Shown: positions 7,966 through 16,565 of the stretch, in pieces
How the letters are laid out: each line of letters starts with the position of its first letter
How positions within the stretch are numbered: position 1 is the first letter of the stretch
Assembly (NCBI GenBank): GCA_964612185.1
Contig: CAZTCR010000002.1
Location: 1-64,000 of the forward strand
DNA from: UBA1447 sp964612185
Lineage (GTDB): Bacteria > Bacillota > Clostridia > Oscillospirales > Acutalibacteraceae
Length of the DNA: 64,000 bases
Direction: 5' to 3'
Notes under the pieces: generated by a model
Told to the model about the DNA's origin: nothing
Database searches by the model: none
What the model saw: only the letters and a program-made list of their open reading frames with translations
Made by a program: the position numbers and the translations under genes

Positions 7966-10353
7966 TTAGTAAGCGAATTTTTCCATCGGATAATCGGGAC
8001 GAATCTGGATGTGCTTGGCAACCGCGTCAACAACAGCGCGCGGCATTTTATCCGCAGGCACATACAGCGTTGTAAACCCGCCCCCGTTTGCCAATTCAAA
8101 CTTAACGAAATAGCCGGCAACACTGTTGAAATAGGAAATATGAGCGTTCAAGGCCATTTCGTCCACAACGGTTTTATCATCCGTTTTATATGCCCCGCCG
8201 AAATTACCGTAATCATTGGTCTGTGATGACCAGCCGCCAACAAAGTGGAAGGACATATCCGCACCGTAGTAATAGAAGTTGTCAGTCAGTTTTGCAGCGG
8301 AAATAACCTGCGCGGATACAAACCCGGTGTCGGGGTCATTATCAAAATAACCCGTCAAACCGTTTGCGTCCAGAAAACCAAGCGTGGCTGTCATATCTTT
8401 TGTGAGTATGATGCTCGCCGAGCCATAACCTGTCAGCGAACGGCCGGCGGATCCGACCGGCATCTCCGGTATATATTCGTAAGCGTCTTTTGGTTTTTCA
8501 CCCGGCAGGTAAAACTGAATAGCACCGATAGCCGGGGCCTGCGGGAAGAATCTGTCTTTCGCGGTTTGCGCGGTTAAATCAGTGACTAACGCGCTTAACA
8601 GGCCGGCGCGCAGGGCGGGCGTCAGCTTGATATCGTTGGCGGTGTTCAGTCTGTTTGGAAAGATGGAAACGGCAGAGTCCGGTGACTGAAAGATATTTTT
8701 AATCTCCTTCGTTTGAGCACTGTCCGAATCCGTTGCCGGTTCTGTCAGGTTTTGCTTGATCAGTTCTCTGTAACGGTCGGCTTCATCAATGGCGAGCATC
8801 GCGGTCAAGGTTTCCATGGCGGCTGCACCGTAAAAACGGTTAATTGAATTTCCGTTTTTCAAGTGATAAGTGATTCTGACCGCACATTGTGTAACTTGTT
8901 GTTCGACCGGGAGTGTGGTGCCGATTTGAGTTGCCTTTACTTTACCCGCGTCAATGAATTTCCGGTGCAGTTGTGTGATGGTTTCCAAGTCTCTCGCGCT
9001 TTTAAATCCGGTAATCGGTGTGTTGATGCCGTAAGTAAAAACAAACTCGCCGTCGCCATACCCGCCGTACCCGAGAGGGTTGACAACACCTGAGGAGGTC
9101 ATGGGCGTTATGTCCACACTTTCAATGTTGTTAAGCCGTGGTATTCTTGACGAATAACCGAACAGCCCCGTGGCGAAAATCAGGACAATCAATAGCGCAA
9201 CCCCCAGGTGAACCGGCAGTTTGACCAAGCCTTTTGCCCATTCCTTCAGGTTGCGTATGAGCGCGAAGTCGATAATTGCATAGAGCACAACAAACAACGC
9301 AACACCGATGAGTATACCCGCTAAAACAGATGTTGCCGCGACAATGGCAATTGTCAGCGAGAAAAAACCGATCAAAAAAGTTATAACAAAGTTGAGCGGT
9401 TTATTTACACCAAGAAATCCGCAGATTTCTGCCTTGCGTTTTTGGAACAGATAGATGCCGGCAAAGAATAAGGCGACCGCAACTGCAAACCAGATAATGG
9501 TATTGGCATAATTCGGCGCTTCAAAAACAAACTTGCTTTCCGTGCTCTCGCGCGAGAGCATGCCGATTTTCGAAACCTGATTAAAAAGGAATAAAATCGG
9601 GTTATACCTTGCAAGTCCTGCAGCCAGGGAATTGGTGACACGATAATCCGCATCGTAAAAATGCCCGTACGGCGAACCGAGGGTGAGCTTGTTCATCAAG
9701 AACTGAATGCCGTAAAAAACCATTGTCGGGCCAAGCATCAAGATGCCGGAAAATGTGACTCCTTCAACAATTGTCCCCACACAGCTGAATACCGCGGCGG
9801 TCAAACTGAACGCCGTGAATGACAGCGCGCAGTAGCCAAGGATGTAGTATATAATGACCGCCCAAAGCTCTTTGGAGGAACCGAAGGTGGATATGTTGAT
9901 CACCAGGCAGGCCAGGAACGGCAGGGCAATAGAAACACTCAGCATCAGAATCCCCGCGAGATATTTTGAAGCAAACAGGTTTTTTCGCGTAATGCCAAGG
10001 CTGTAGTAAACATTCACTGTTTTTTTGCCCGCGATGAAACGGAACATCACAACCCCGAGCAGGATGGAAAACGCGATGACGGATAAGTGGAGAAAAACAT
10101 TGCCGGATATCTGCCCGAATTCGTTGAATATAATGTATTTGTACAAGTCGGTTATTTTTTCGGTACCCTGAATAGCCGCACCCGTTTTGGGGTCGTAGCT
10201 CATCCCGGTGAATCCTTTGATGGCGAAAACGCACGAAACCGGCACAGTCGCGATTAACGCGAACAAGTTCAGCAGCGGCAGTACAAAATTGCCTTTGAGA
10301 GCGGACAGAAAGGTGAAAGTGAAGGTGCTAACCGAAGATTTTTGTGAGGTCAT
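7966..10353 (-). CDS. large ABC-2 type transporter permease
   Basis: The 795-residue membrane protein has an N-terminal group of about six hydrophobic segments (residues 20-330), further segments to about 400, and a long C-terminal hydrophilic region of about 380 residues that is probably extracytoplasmic. The layout resembles ABC-2 permeases of the YtrC/YtrD type with DUF6449-like tails in Firmicutes. Its start overlaps the end of the ATPase gene by 26 bases, so the two are translationally coupled and form one exporter. Substrate unknown; relatives are linked to cell-envelope stress and peptide antibiotics. The GntR-type regulator often found with them is not next to it. Confidence 0.75.
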   Translation of the reverse strand: MTSQKSSVSTFTFTFLSALKGNFVLPLLNLFALIATVPVSCVFAIKGFTGMSYDPKTGAAIQGTEKITDLYKYIIFNEFGQISGNVFLHLSVIAFSILLGVVMFRFIAGKKTVNVYYSLGITRKNLFASKYLAGILMLSVSIALPFLACLVINISTFGSSKELWAVIIYYILGYCALSFTAFSLTAAVFSCVGTIVEGVTFSGILMLGPTMVFYGIQFLMNKLTLGSPYGHFYDADYRVTNSLAAGLARYNPILFLFNQVSKIGMLSRESTESKFVFEAPNYANTIIWFAVAVALFFAGIYLFQKRKAEICGFLGVNKPLNFVITFLIGFFSLTIAIVAATSVLAGILIGVALFVVLYAIIDFALIRNLKEWAKGLVKLPVHLGVALLIVLIFATGLFGYSSRIPRLNNIESVDITPMTSSGVVNPLGYGGYGDGEFVFTYGINTPITGFKSARDLETITQLHRKFIDAGKVKATQIGTTLPVEQQVTQCAVRITYHLKNGNSINRFYGAAAMETLTAMLAIDEADRYRELIKQNLTEPATDSDSAQTKEIKNIFQSPDSAVSIFPNRLNTANDIKLTPALRAGLLSALVTDLTAQTAKDRFFPQAPAIGAIQFYLPGEKPKDAYEYIPEMPVGSAGRSLTGYGSASIILTKDMTATLGFLDANGLTGYFDNDPDTGFVSAQVISAAKLTDNFYYYGADMSFHFVGGWSSQTNDYGNFGGAYKTDDKTVVDEMALNAHISYFNSVAGYFVKFELANGGGFTTLYVPADKMPRAVVDAVAKHIQIRPDYPMEKFAY

Positions 10354-11227
10354 AACCCGTTCCCTCCATTTCTTCCAAAAATATCTCTTCCAAAGACAGC
10401 GGGAATGTTTCCAGCAGAACAGGATTCATCGCCCGCAGTTTTTCTTCCAATTCCGCGCTGTCTCCCTTTGCGGATAAGGTGACGATCTTACCGTCTTGCG
10501 TAAAATGTTTGAGCTCAAGTGCCTCAAAGTCCGCTCGGTCAACCTCTCTGTCAAAAACAACGCGGAACTTGCTGCGGCTGCCGCTGATTTCATCAACAGC
10601 CTTGTCCAACACGATTTTTTGCCCGTTGATGAGCCCGATGTGGTCGCAGATGTCGCCCAGTTCATGCAGGTTATGGGAGGAAACGATGATGGCACACTCT
10701 TTTTCGCTCATATATTCCTGCAGCAGTTTTTTGGCCATATTCCGTTTCGCCGGGTCCAAGCCGTCAAAACTCTCATCCAACAGCAGCACCTCCGGGTGGG
10801 TTGCCATGCCGAGCACCATTTCCGCCTGCCTTTGCATGCCCTTGGAAAAACCGTTGATTCGTTTCGTTTTGTCAAGCCCGAACAATTCGGTTAGTTTGTT
10901 GAAGGTGTTTTCGTTAAACATCGGGTAATAGCCCTTGTAAAACCGCGCCATTTTTTCCATACTGGCATAGGGCTGAAAATAAAGGTCATCCGGCACATAA
11001 AAAAGCCGTTGTTTCATCTTCGCGTTTTCATAGATGTTCTCACCTTTTATTTTAACTTCGCCTGCTTCGGGCTTGTATACGCCCGCGATTGTTTTGAGCA
11101 GGGTGGTTTTACCCGCGCCGTTGTACCCGACTAAACCGTACATCGAAGCCTTGTCTACATGGAACGAAAGTCCGCTCAACGCGGTAAAGCTGCCGAACAT
11201 TTTTGTAATATTAATTACTTCAACCAT
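10328..11227 (-). CDS. ABC transporter ATP-binding protein
   Basis: The 299-residue ATPase pairs with the large permease downstream. Walker A GYNGAGKT is at residues 34-41, the signature is FSKGMQRQ, and Walker B LLLDESFDGLD follows. The Q after the signature and the roughly 80-residue tail after the H-loop are common in ABC-2 exporters. A longer frame to 11245 was rejected because AAGGAGGGC sits directly before the ATG at 11227. Confidence 0.9.
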   Translation of the reverse strand: MVEVINITKMFGSFTALSGLSFHVDKASMYGLVGYNGAGKTTLLKTIAGVYKPEAGEVKIKGENIYENAKMKQRLFYVPDDLYFQPYASMEKMARFYKGYYPMFNENTFNKLTELFGLDKTKRINGFSKGMQRQAEMVLGMATHPEVLLLDESFDGLDPAKRNMAKKLLQEYMSEKECAIIVSSHNLHELGDICDHIGLINGQKIVLDKAVDEISGSRSKFRVVFDREVDRADFEALELKHFTQDGKIVTLSAKGDSAELEEKLRAMNPVLLETFPLSLEEIFLEEMEGTGYDLTKIFG

Positions 11228-11275
11228 TAGTGCCCTCCTTTTCACTCATCTCAAGCGAGTATTCGTATAGGTAGG

Positions 11276-12364
11276 TTATTTGCAGCAGGGCGGCAGGCAT
11301 TCCAGCATGGTCAGCGTATTATTGCCTTCACTGACGATTTCAAAAGCATCCGCCATCGCCGGTACAAACAGACAGTCGCCGCTCTTGACTTCAATGCCGG
11401 CGATTTTACCCGCACCTGCGACAACCGCCAATGCGGAGGGCTTGCCCAAGCACCGGTGCGTAAAACTTTTTGTCACTTCCAGCTTGTTCAGCGCAAAGCA
11501 GGGGGTGTTGTCGTACGAGATAATTTGCGTGTAAACAAAGCTGTCATTGCTATCCAATAAGACAGGGTTCAGCTTGAACGCGCCGAGCAGACCGTCAAAG
11601 GTGTAGTTGATATAGTTGAAGCAGTCAAACATTTTTTCAAAGCCGACGCCCTGGTGGCATAAAAAGTCCGGCAGTTTTTCGCCGAGTGTGTTGCATTTTT
11701 CAAGGCTGATGGTGTAGTCGGTCGGTTCCTGAATTTCAAGCAGGAAGCAACCGGGTCCGATGGCGTGCGGGGTGCCGCCCATAATCATATACACTTCACC
11801 GGCCTTGACGGGCACTTTGTGCATGAGGGCTTCCATACCCTTCAAATCCTGTTTGTCAAACAGTTCACGCAGAATATCCGTATGGACATCCTCTTTAAAA
11901 CCTAAGAGGATATATGGTTTCTCTCCGTTGATTTCGCGCCCGCCGAGGATGCACCAGGCTTCTGTTTTGCCGTAGTCGGAGTGAAAAAGTTCCCGTGCCG
12001 CCTTTTTATCCGGATGCACCTGAATCGGCAGCCGTTCGGCGGAATCCAAAAACTTTGTCAGCACCCCGAAATTGACGCCGAAATTCTGAATATGTTCTTC
12101 GCCCAGGAACCCTTCGGGGTCTTGGTCAATCAAATCTTTCAGATAAGCGGTTTGTCCGTCGGCGGTCAACACCTTGCTCAGCCCTTCGCGCTCGGGCTGA
12201 CCTTCATGCGGGGGATTGTTGGCCTGTACCACGGATGCGAGCCAATCTTCGGGGTAGTAGCCGTCACAGCCTTCGTTGCCTCTGAGTTCATCCAGCAGCG
12301 CGCCGCCGAGGTAAATACGCCAAACTCTGTTTTCAAGCATTTTCAAGGGGGATAAGCCTTTCAT
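11276..12364 (-). CDS. manA: class I mannose-6-phosphate isomerase
   Basis: ManA interconverts mannose-6-phosphate and fructose-6-phosphate. The 362-residue cupin-type enzyme has the zinc-site region with LPIQVHPDK near residue 115 and EAWCILGG near 135, and the GGTPHAIGPGCFLLEIQ region near 195-212. It is read divergently from the glycan operon that ends with an alpha-mannosidase, so it would take up the released mannose after phosphorylation. A GGAAGGAGC ribosome site and a promoter at 12398-12426 support the start. Confidence 0.92.
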   Translation of the reverse strand: MKGLSPLKMLENRVWRIYLGGALLDELRGNEGCDGYYPEDWLASVVQANNPPHEGQPEREGLSKVLTADGQTAYLKDLIDQDPEGFLGEEHIQNFGVNFGVLTKFLDSAERLPIQVHPDKKAARELFHSDYGKTEAWCILGGREINGEKPYILLGFKEDVHTDILRELFDKQDLKGMEALMHKVPVKAGEVYMIMGGTPHAIGPGCFLLEIQEPTDYTISLEKCNTLGEKLPDFLCHQGVGFEKMFDCFNYINYTFDGLLGAFKLNPVLLDSNDSFVYTQIISYDNTPCFALNKLEVTKSFTHRCLGKPSALAVVAGAGKIAGIEVKSGDCLFVPAMADAFEIVSEGNNTLTMLECLPPCCK

Positions 12365-12397
12365 TCAAGTGCTCCTTCCGGTTGAGTTGTTAACTGT

Positions 12398-12426
12398 ATC
12401 TTACACCGAAAGATTTAAAAAAGCAA
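12398..12426 (-). promoter_or_regulatory. sigma-A promoter for manA
   Basis: On the minus strand TTGCTT, a 17-base spacer and TAAGAT lie 34 bases upstream of the manA ATG, back to back with the promoter of the glycan operon 22 bases away. Confidence 0.55.
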
Positions 12427-12447
12427 CCGGTTTCCAACCCGAAATGC

Positions 12448-12476
12448 TTGCAATAAGAGCGGGCGTATACTATAAT
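12448..12476 (+). promoter_or_regulatory. sigma-A promoter for the alpha-mannoside operon
   Basis: TTGCAA, a 17-base spacer and a perfect TATAAT lie about 60 bases upstream of the first gene. The 10-bp perfect palindrome GACTGCAGTC at 12483-12492 falls near the expected transcription start and could be an operator. Confidence 0.75.
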
Positions 12477-12533
12477 ATTCCGGACTGCAGTCACAGCAAA
12501 AATGAATTGAAAATATAAGTTTTGGGGGCAGGT

Positions 12534-14657
12534 ATGTTAAATATGGGCAGTTATTATTTCTCCGGCAGTTTCCCGCAGCGGTCACGGACTTTTTTTACGC
12601 AGGCAAACGGTTTACCGTCTAACGAAGTCTTATGCGCGGCAATCGACAAAAAGGGCCGCTTTTGGGCAGGCACGGCAAAGGGGTTGGTATATTTTGACGG
12701 TGAGCGATTTGCAGGGCTGACGGTTGACGCAAAGAACCCCAATGCGGCGGTATGCCTCCTGTTTTGCGACGATACCGGTATCCTTTGGGTCGGCTGCGGG
12801 GACAAGCTGTATACCTGCAAAAACAACAAAATATCTTTCGTTAAAGCTTTTGGCGAAAACTGCGATATCGTCGGGCTGGCTCAGCATGGCCCTACCGTCT
12901 TTTTACTGACCAAAGAAGTGCTGTACCGCTTGGTTGACGGCGACTGGCAGGTGGCCAAACCGGTTGACGGCACCGGGCATAAACTGACTGTTTTTGAAGA
13001 AATGCCTTTCGTTTTAACCGAAGAAAATGTCGTTATGGGGCTCAGCTGCAAACGCCCGCGCTGGAAAAGCGTTTCCCCAAAAACCTCGGACATGCCAAAG
13101 TGCGCCGTGAACGACATTAAATTTGACTCCTGGGGGCACCTTTGGGTCGGTACGGACGAAGGCGTCTATATTTATGATAATACTGACTATTGGATCGGTC
13201 CGAACGAAATCGACACCCTGCCGGCGGAAAAAATCAATGCTATCCAATTTGACGCTGCCGGTTGCAAATACTTTGCGTCCGACAATGGCGTGATCTGTTT
13301 GGATAAGGGCGCGCTTAAGTACCTCGGCGCCATGCGCTGGGTGCCGGCAAGCGATGTGACAGCCGTTGCCGTTTCGGGTGACTGTAAAACTGTTTGGGCT
13401 GCGACGAACGCAGGGTTAAGCAGAATTTCAACCAGCATGATGACTTTATCGCAAAAAGCGGAACACTACCAAAAAACAACCGAAGCACATCATGTGCGTG
13501 ACGGCTTTGTTTGCGGCAGGGGCGGGATTGTCAACGAAGACCTCACGACCGGCAGTGTGCATATATCCGACAATGACGGGCTCTGGACGGGCTGCTATGC
13601 CGCGGCGGAAACCTACCGCTACGCGGTAACCGGCAAAAAAGATGCCTTGGCGAACGCGAAAAGGTCCATCAAGGCAATGCTTTATCTGACAAAAGTTTCC
13701 GGCATTCCCGGTTTTACCGCCCGCGCGGTGCGCCGCCCGGGTGAAGAAGGTTTCGGCAACGGTGACCGGGAATGGGACCTGACAGCCGACGGTTCCTGCG
13801 AGTGGAAATGCGAAACCTCCAGCGATGAAATGGTTGGTCATTTCCTTGCCTTTTCGCTTTATTACGACATTTGTGCCAACGATGCGGAAAAAAAGGAGAT
13901 TGAAGAAGCCGTCTGCGGCATGGTTGACCATATGATCAGGAACGACTACAAGCTTGTTGACAAAGACGGTCTGCCGACAACCTGGGCAAACTGGGCGCCC
14001 GCTTCCCTCAATCATGACAATAAGTGGGTGGAAGAAAAGGGCGTTAACTCGCTGGAACTGCTGTCTTTCCTGAAAACAGCGTACCACATGTCCGGCAATG
14101 AGGTTTACAACAAAGAGTACAGAGATTTAATTAAAAAACATCACTATATCTTGAATGTGGCGCAGCATAAGATTCAAGATGGCCATGGCTGCCATATTGA
14201 CGACAACCTGGGCTTTTTGAGCACCTTAACCCTTCTGCGCCTGGAAGAGGATGAGACGCTGCGCGCCATTGTTTTCATGGGGCTTGAACACCACTGGCAG
14301 TATGAAAAAATCGAGCGTACACCGTTGTGGAACTTTATTTACGGCGCCTTCACGGGCAGATATTGCGATATTGACGCAGCGGTTCAAACCTTGCGTGAAA
14401 CGCCGCTGAGCCTCATCGAATATAAAATCACCAACAGTACCCGTAAAAAACTTGATTACAGCACTGAGTTTGCCGAGCCTGGCGAACCTGCACAGCTTGC
14501 TGCCCCGCTGCCGGCGGATGAACGCCGGGTTGGCAGGGATGACAGCAACCACTTCAGAGTCGATTCGGGGGATGGGACTTCTGCGGAAGATGGTTCGTTC
14601 TTCCTGCTGCCGTATTGGTTCGCGCGTTACAGTAAGTTGATTGAAGAAGCCGAGTAA
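12534..14657 (+). CDS. beta-propeller / alpha-toroid fusion protein, function unknown
   Basis: About the first 300 of 707 residues are repeated blades of the two-component-regulator propeller type: motifs of the form D..G..WVGT..GVY recur at about 45-residue spacing (GRFWAGTAKGLVYF, GHLWVGTDEGVYIY, TVWAATNAGLSRI). From about residue 310 the sequence becomes helical and resembles the (alpha/alpha) barrels of glycan-active enzymes (CYAAAETYRYA, SSDEMVGHFLAF). There is no signal peptide, membrane segment or kinase domain, so it is not a hybrid sensor and should be cytoplasmic. It heads the operon with an aldolase-family protein, a deacetylase and GH38. ATG 12543 is an alternative start. Confidence 0.65.
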   Translation: MLNMGSYYFSGSFPQRSRTFFTQANGLPSNEVLCAAIDKKGRFWAGTAKGLVYFDGERFAGLTVDAKNPNAAVCLLFCDDTGILWVGCGDKLYTCKNNKISFVKAFGENCDIVGLAQHGPTVFLLTKEVLYRLVDGDWQVAKPVDGTGHKLTVFEEMPFVLTEENVVMGLSCKRPRWKSVSPKTSDMPKCAVNDIKFDSWGHLWVGTDEGVYIYDNTDYWIGPNEIDTLPAEKINAIQFDAAGCKYFASDNGVICLDKGALKYLGAMRWVPASDVTAVAVSGDCKTVWAATNAGLSRISTSMMTLSQKAEHYQKTTEAHHVRDGFVCGRGGIVNEDLTTGSVHISDNDGLWTGCYAAAETYRYAVTGKKDALANAKRSIKAMLYLTKVSGIPGFTARAVRRPGEEGFGNGDREWDLTADGSCEWKCETSSDEMVGHFLAFSLYYDICANDAEKKEIEEAVCGMVDHMIRNDYKLVDKDGLPTTWANWAPASLNHDNKWVEEKGVNSLELLSFLKTAYHMSGNEVYNKEYRDLIKKHHYILNVAQHKIQDGHGCHIDDNLGFLSTLTLLRLEEDETLRAIVFMGLEHHWQYEKIERTPLWNFIYGAFTGRYCDIDAAVQTLRETPLSLIEYKITNSTRKKLDYSTEFAEPGEPAQLAAPLPADERRVGRDDSNHFRVDSGDGTSAEDGSFFLLPYWFARYSKLIEEAE

Positions 14658-14680
14658 GAAAAAGAAAGGTACGGTATCGT

Positions 14681-15580
14681 ATGTATAAAAAGAATGACAT
14701 GAAGCAATTCAACGGCGTTTGGGCACTGGTGTTAACACCTTTTCACGAAGACCGGTCTATTGATTTCAGCGCATTGACACAATATGCCGCATGGCAGGCA
14801 TCCCATAAGCCGCAGCACTTATTCGCCGTTTGCGGTTCCTCGGAAATGGCAAGCCTCCAGTTGGATGAGCGAATTAAAATCGCGTCAACGGTTGTCGGCC
14901 AGGCAGGAGATGTGCCGGTTGTCGCGACAGCAAACCTGGAGCCCTCCTGGTATGCACAGATTGAAGAAATTAAGCGGATGGAAGCCACCGGCGTTTCCGG
15001 TCTTGTTTTTGTAACGAAGGGTTACGGCAATGATCAAGAACGCATGTTTACCTATTTGGCGGAGCTTTCAACTTACACCGAACTTCCGATCATGCTGTAT
15101 GAATTCCCCGGTTGTTCCCCGGCAAGGATGGAAGCGGAAACCTATCAAAAACTTGTTGCCACAGGGCGATTTGTCGCGATCAAAGACACAACCTGCACCA
15201 TGCCGAAAATAGAAGAAAAAATTGCCGTGCAGGGCGAATCCTCTGTTCTGCAGGCGAACATTCCCTATCTGTTTGATGCTTATATGGCCGGCGCAAGGGG
15301 TGTTTGCGCAACCCCGACCACCTGCGGCACACATCTTTTTGTAAAGATGTGGGATGAATTTTCACACGGGAAAGTGGACGAGGCTAAGAAGACGCATGAT
15401 CATATCTGTTTGCTTGACAACGCCATGGACAGCGGCTTTTGCGCCACGGCAAAATATCTTGTCAACCTGCAAGGCATTAAAATGAACTGGTACACCAGGG
15501 GCAATCACGACCTGAACCCGCAGCGCCTGAAAGCGTTGGAAGTTTGGTATGACTGGGCAAAAGGTTACGGAATAATGTAA
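14681..15580 (+). CDS. DapA/NanA-family aldolase
   Basis: This 299-residue TIM-barrel protein belongs to the dihydrodipicolinate synthase / N-acetylneuraminate lyase superfamily, which forms a Schiff base with a 2-oxo acid. Tyr140 and Lys168 are spaced exactly like Tyr133 and Lys161 of E. coli DapA (VAIKDTT around the lysine). The usual YN.P motif is YEFPG here, and the rest of the DapA substrate site is not obvious. The place in a glycoside operon suggests a sugar-acid aldolase or dehydratase rather than lysine synthesis. It follows the propeller gene by 23 bases. Confidence 0.8.
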   Translation: MYKKNDMKQFNGVWALVLTPFHEDRSIDFSALTQYAAWQASHKPQHLFAVCGSSEMASLQLDERIKIASTVVGQAGDVPVVATANLEPSWYAQIEEIKRMEATGVSGLVFVTKGYGNDQERMFTYLAELSTYTELPIMLYEFPGCSPARMEAETYQKLVATGRFVAIKDTTCTMPKIEEKIAVQGESSVLQANIPYLFDAYMAGARGVCATPTTCGTHLFVKMWDEFSHGKVDEAKKTHDHICLLDNAMDSGFCATAKYLVNLQGIKMNWYTRGNHDLNPQRLKALEVWYDWAKGYGIM

Positions 15581-15609
15581 TTAATGATAGACAGAAAGAG
15601 GAATTTGCA

Positions 15610-16515
15610 ATGAACGGAAAGTATTTAATCATCAACGCCGACGACTTCGGTATGTGCCGGGCAGCCAATTTGGCAACGATGGACCTTTTTGAAAAAGGCG
15701 GTATTTCATCCTCCACCATCATGGTGCCCTGTGGCTGGGCGCCGGAAGCGTGCAAATGGGCGGGTCAGCACCCGGAATACGCGGTCGGTGTTCATCTCAC
15801 TTTTACAAGCGAGTGGGGCGGTTACCGCTGGGGGCCGGTCAGTTTAAACAACAATGCCTCGTTATGCGATCAATACGGCTATTTTTACCCGGAAAATGAT
15901 GAGTTTGAGGAACATTGCGATATTAATGAAGTGGATAACGAAATCAGAGCGCAAGTGGCCAGGGCAGTCAAACTCGGGCTCAAACCATCTCACCTTGACA
16001 ACCACATGGGTTCCCTGTATGGGCTCAACGGCAACTACGAAGTGATGCCAAAAACCTTTGAGGTTTGCGGCGAACTAGGCTATGCGTTCAGGATGTTCCG
16101 CCGCTTCAGGCCGGAAGATGTGCCGGAAGATTTTCCCGATGATATTCCGGTCGATATGGCGCAGATGCTTATTGACGGTTATGCGCAGTGCGCGGACGAC
16201 AATAATGTCCCTTTAATTGATAACCTGCTATTCCCGAATTGGAGCGAGGAAACAAAGGCGAATTATGAAACTTACCGTGAATATATTTATGACAGGCTTT
16301 CCAATATACCGGAAGGCATTTCCGAAACATTTATTCACCCCTCGCTGGAATGTGACGAACTGAAAGGCATCACGGCGCTGTGGCGCTGCCGCGTGTGGGA
16401 GCATAAGCTGTTTGCCGACCCGATGACCCGTCAATACCTGGAGAGCAAGGGCGTTATTTACACGAATTATCATGATGTAGTCAGGCTTCGCGCAGAGCAG
16501 AAGAAAAACAGCTGA
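15610..16515 (+). CDS. ChbG/YdjC-type carbohydrate deacetylase
   Basis: The 301-residue protein starts with YLIINADDFGMC, the metal-binding DD motif of the ChbG (YdjC) family, followed by VGVHLTF near residue 60 and HLDNHMG near 127, which supply the metal histidines. Family members remove acetyl groups from N-acetylated oligosaccharides such as diacetylchitobiose. Here it lies between the aldolase-family gene and alpha-mannosidase, so an N-acetylated, mannose-containing glycan fragment is a reasonable substrate (inference). No signal peptide. Confidence 0.85.
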   Translation: MNGKYLIINADDFGMCRAANLATMDLFEKGGISSSTIMVPCGWAPEACKWAGQHPEYAVGVHLTFTSEWGGYRWGPVSLNNNASLCDQYGYFYPENDEFEEHCDINEVDNEIRAQVARAVKLGLKPSHLDNHMGSLYGLNGNYEVMPKTFEVCGELGYAFRMFRRFRPEDVPEDFPDDIPVDMAQMLIDGYAQCADDNNVPLIDNLLFPNWSEETKANYETYREYIYDRLSNIPEGISETFIHPSLECDELKGITALWRCRVWEHKLFADPMTRQYLESKGVIYTNYHDVVRLRAEQKKNS

Positions 16516-16565
16516 TAAAAGCAAAACGCGGCGAATACCTATTTTGAAACAAAGGATCGTGCAAG

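Noticed and set aside
13446..14087. Minus-strand 213-codon open frame inside the propeller gene
   Set aside because: No ribosome site and no recognisable family; the plus-strand frame shows clear propeller and toroid motifs.
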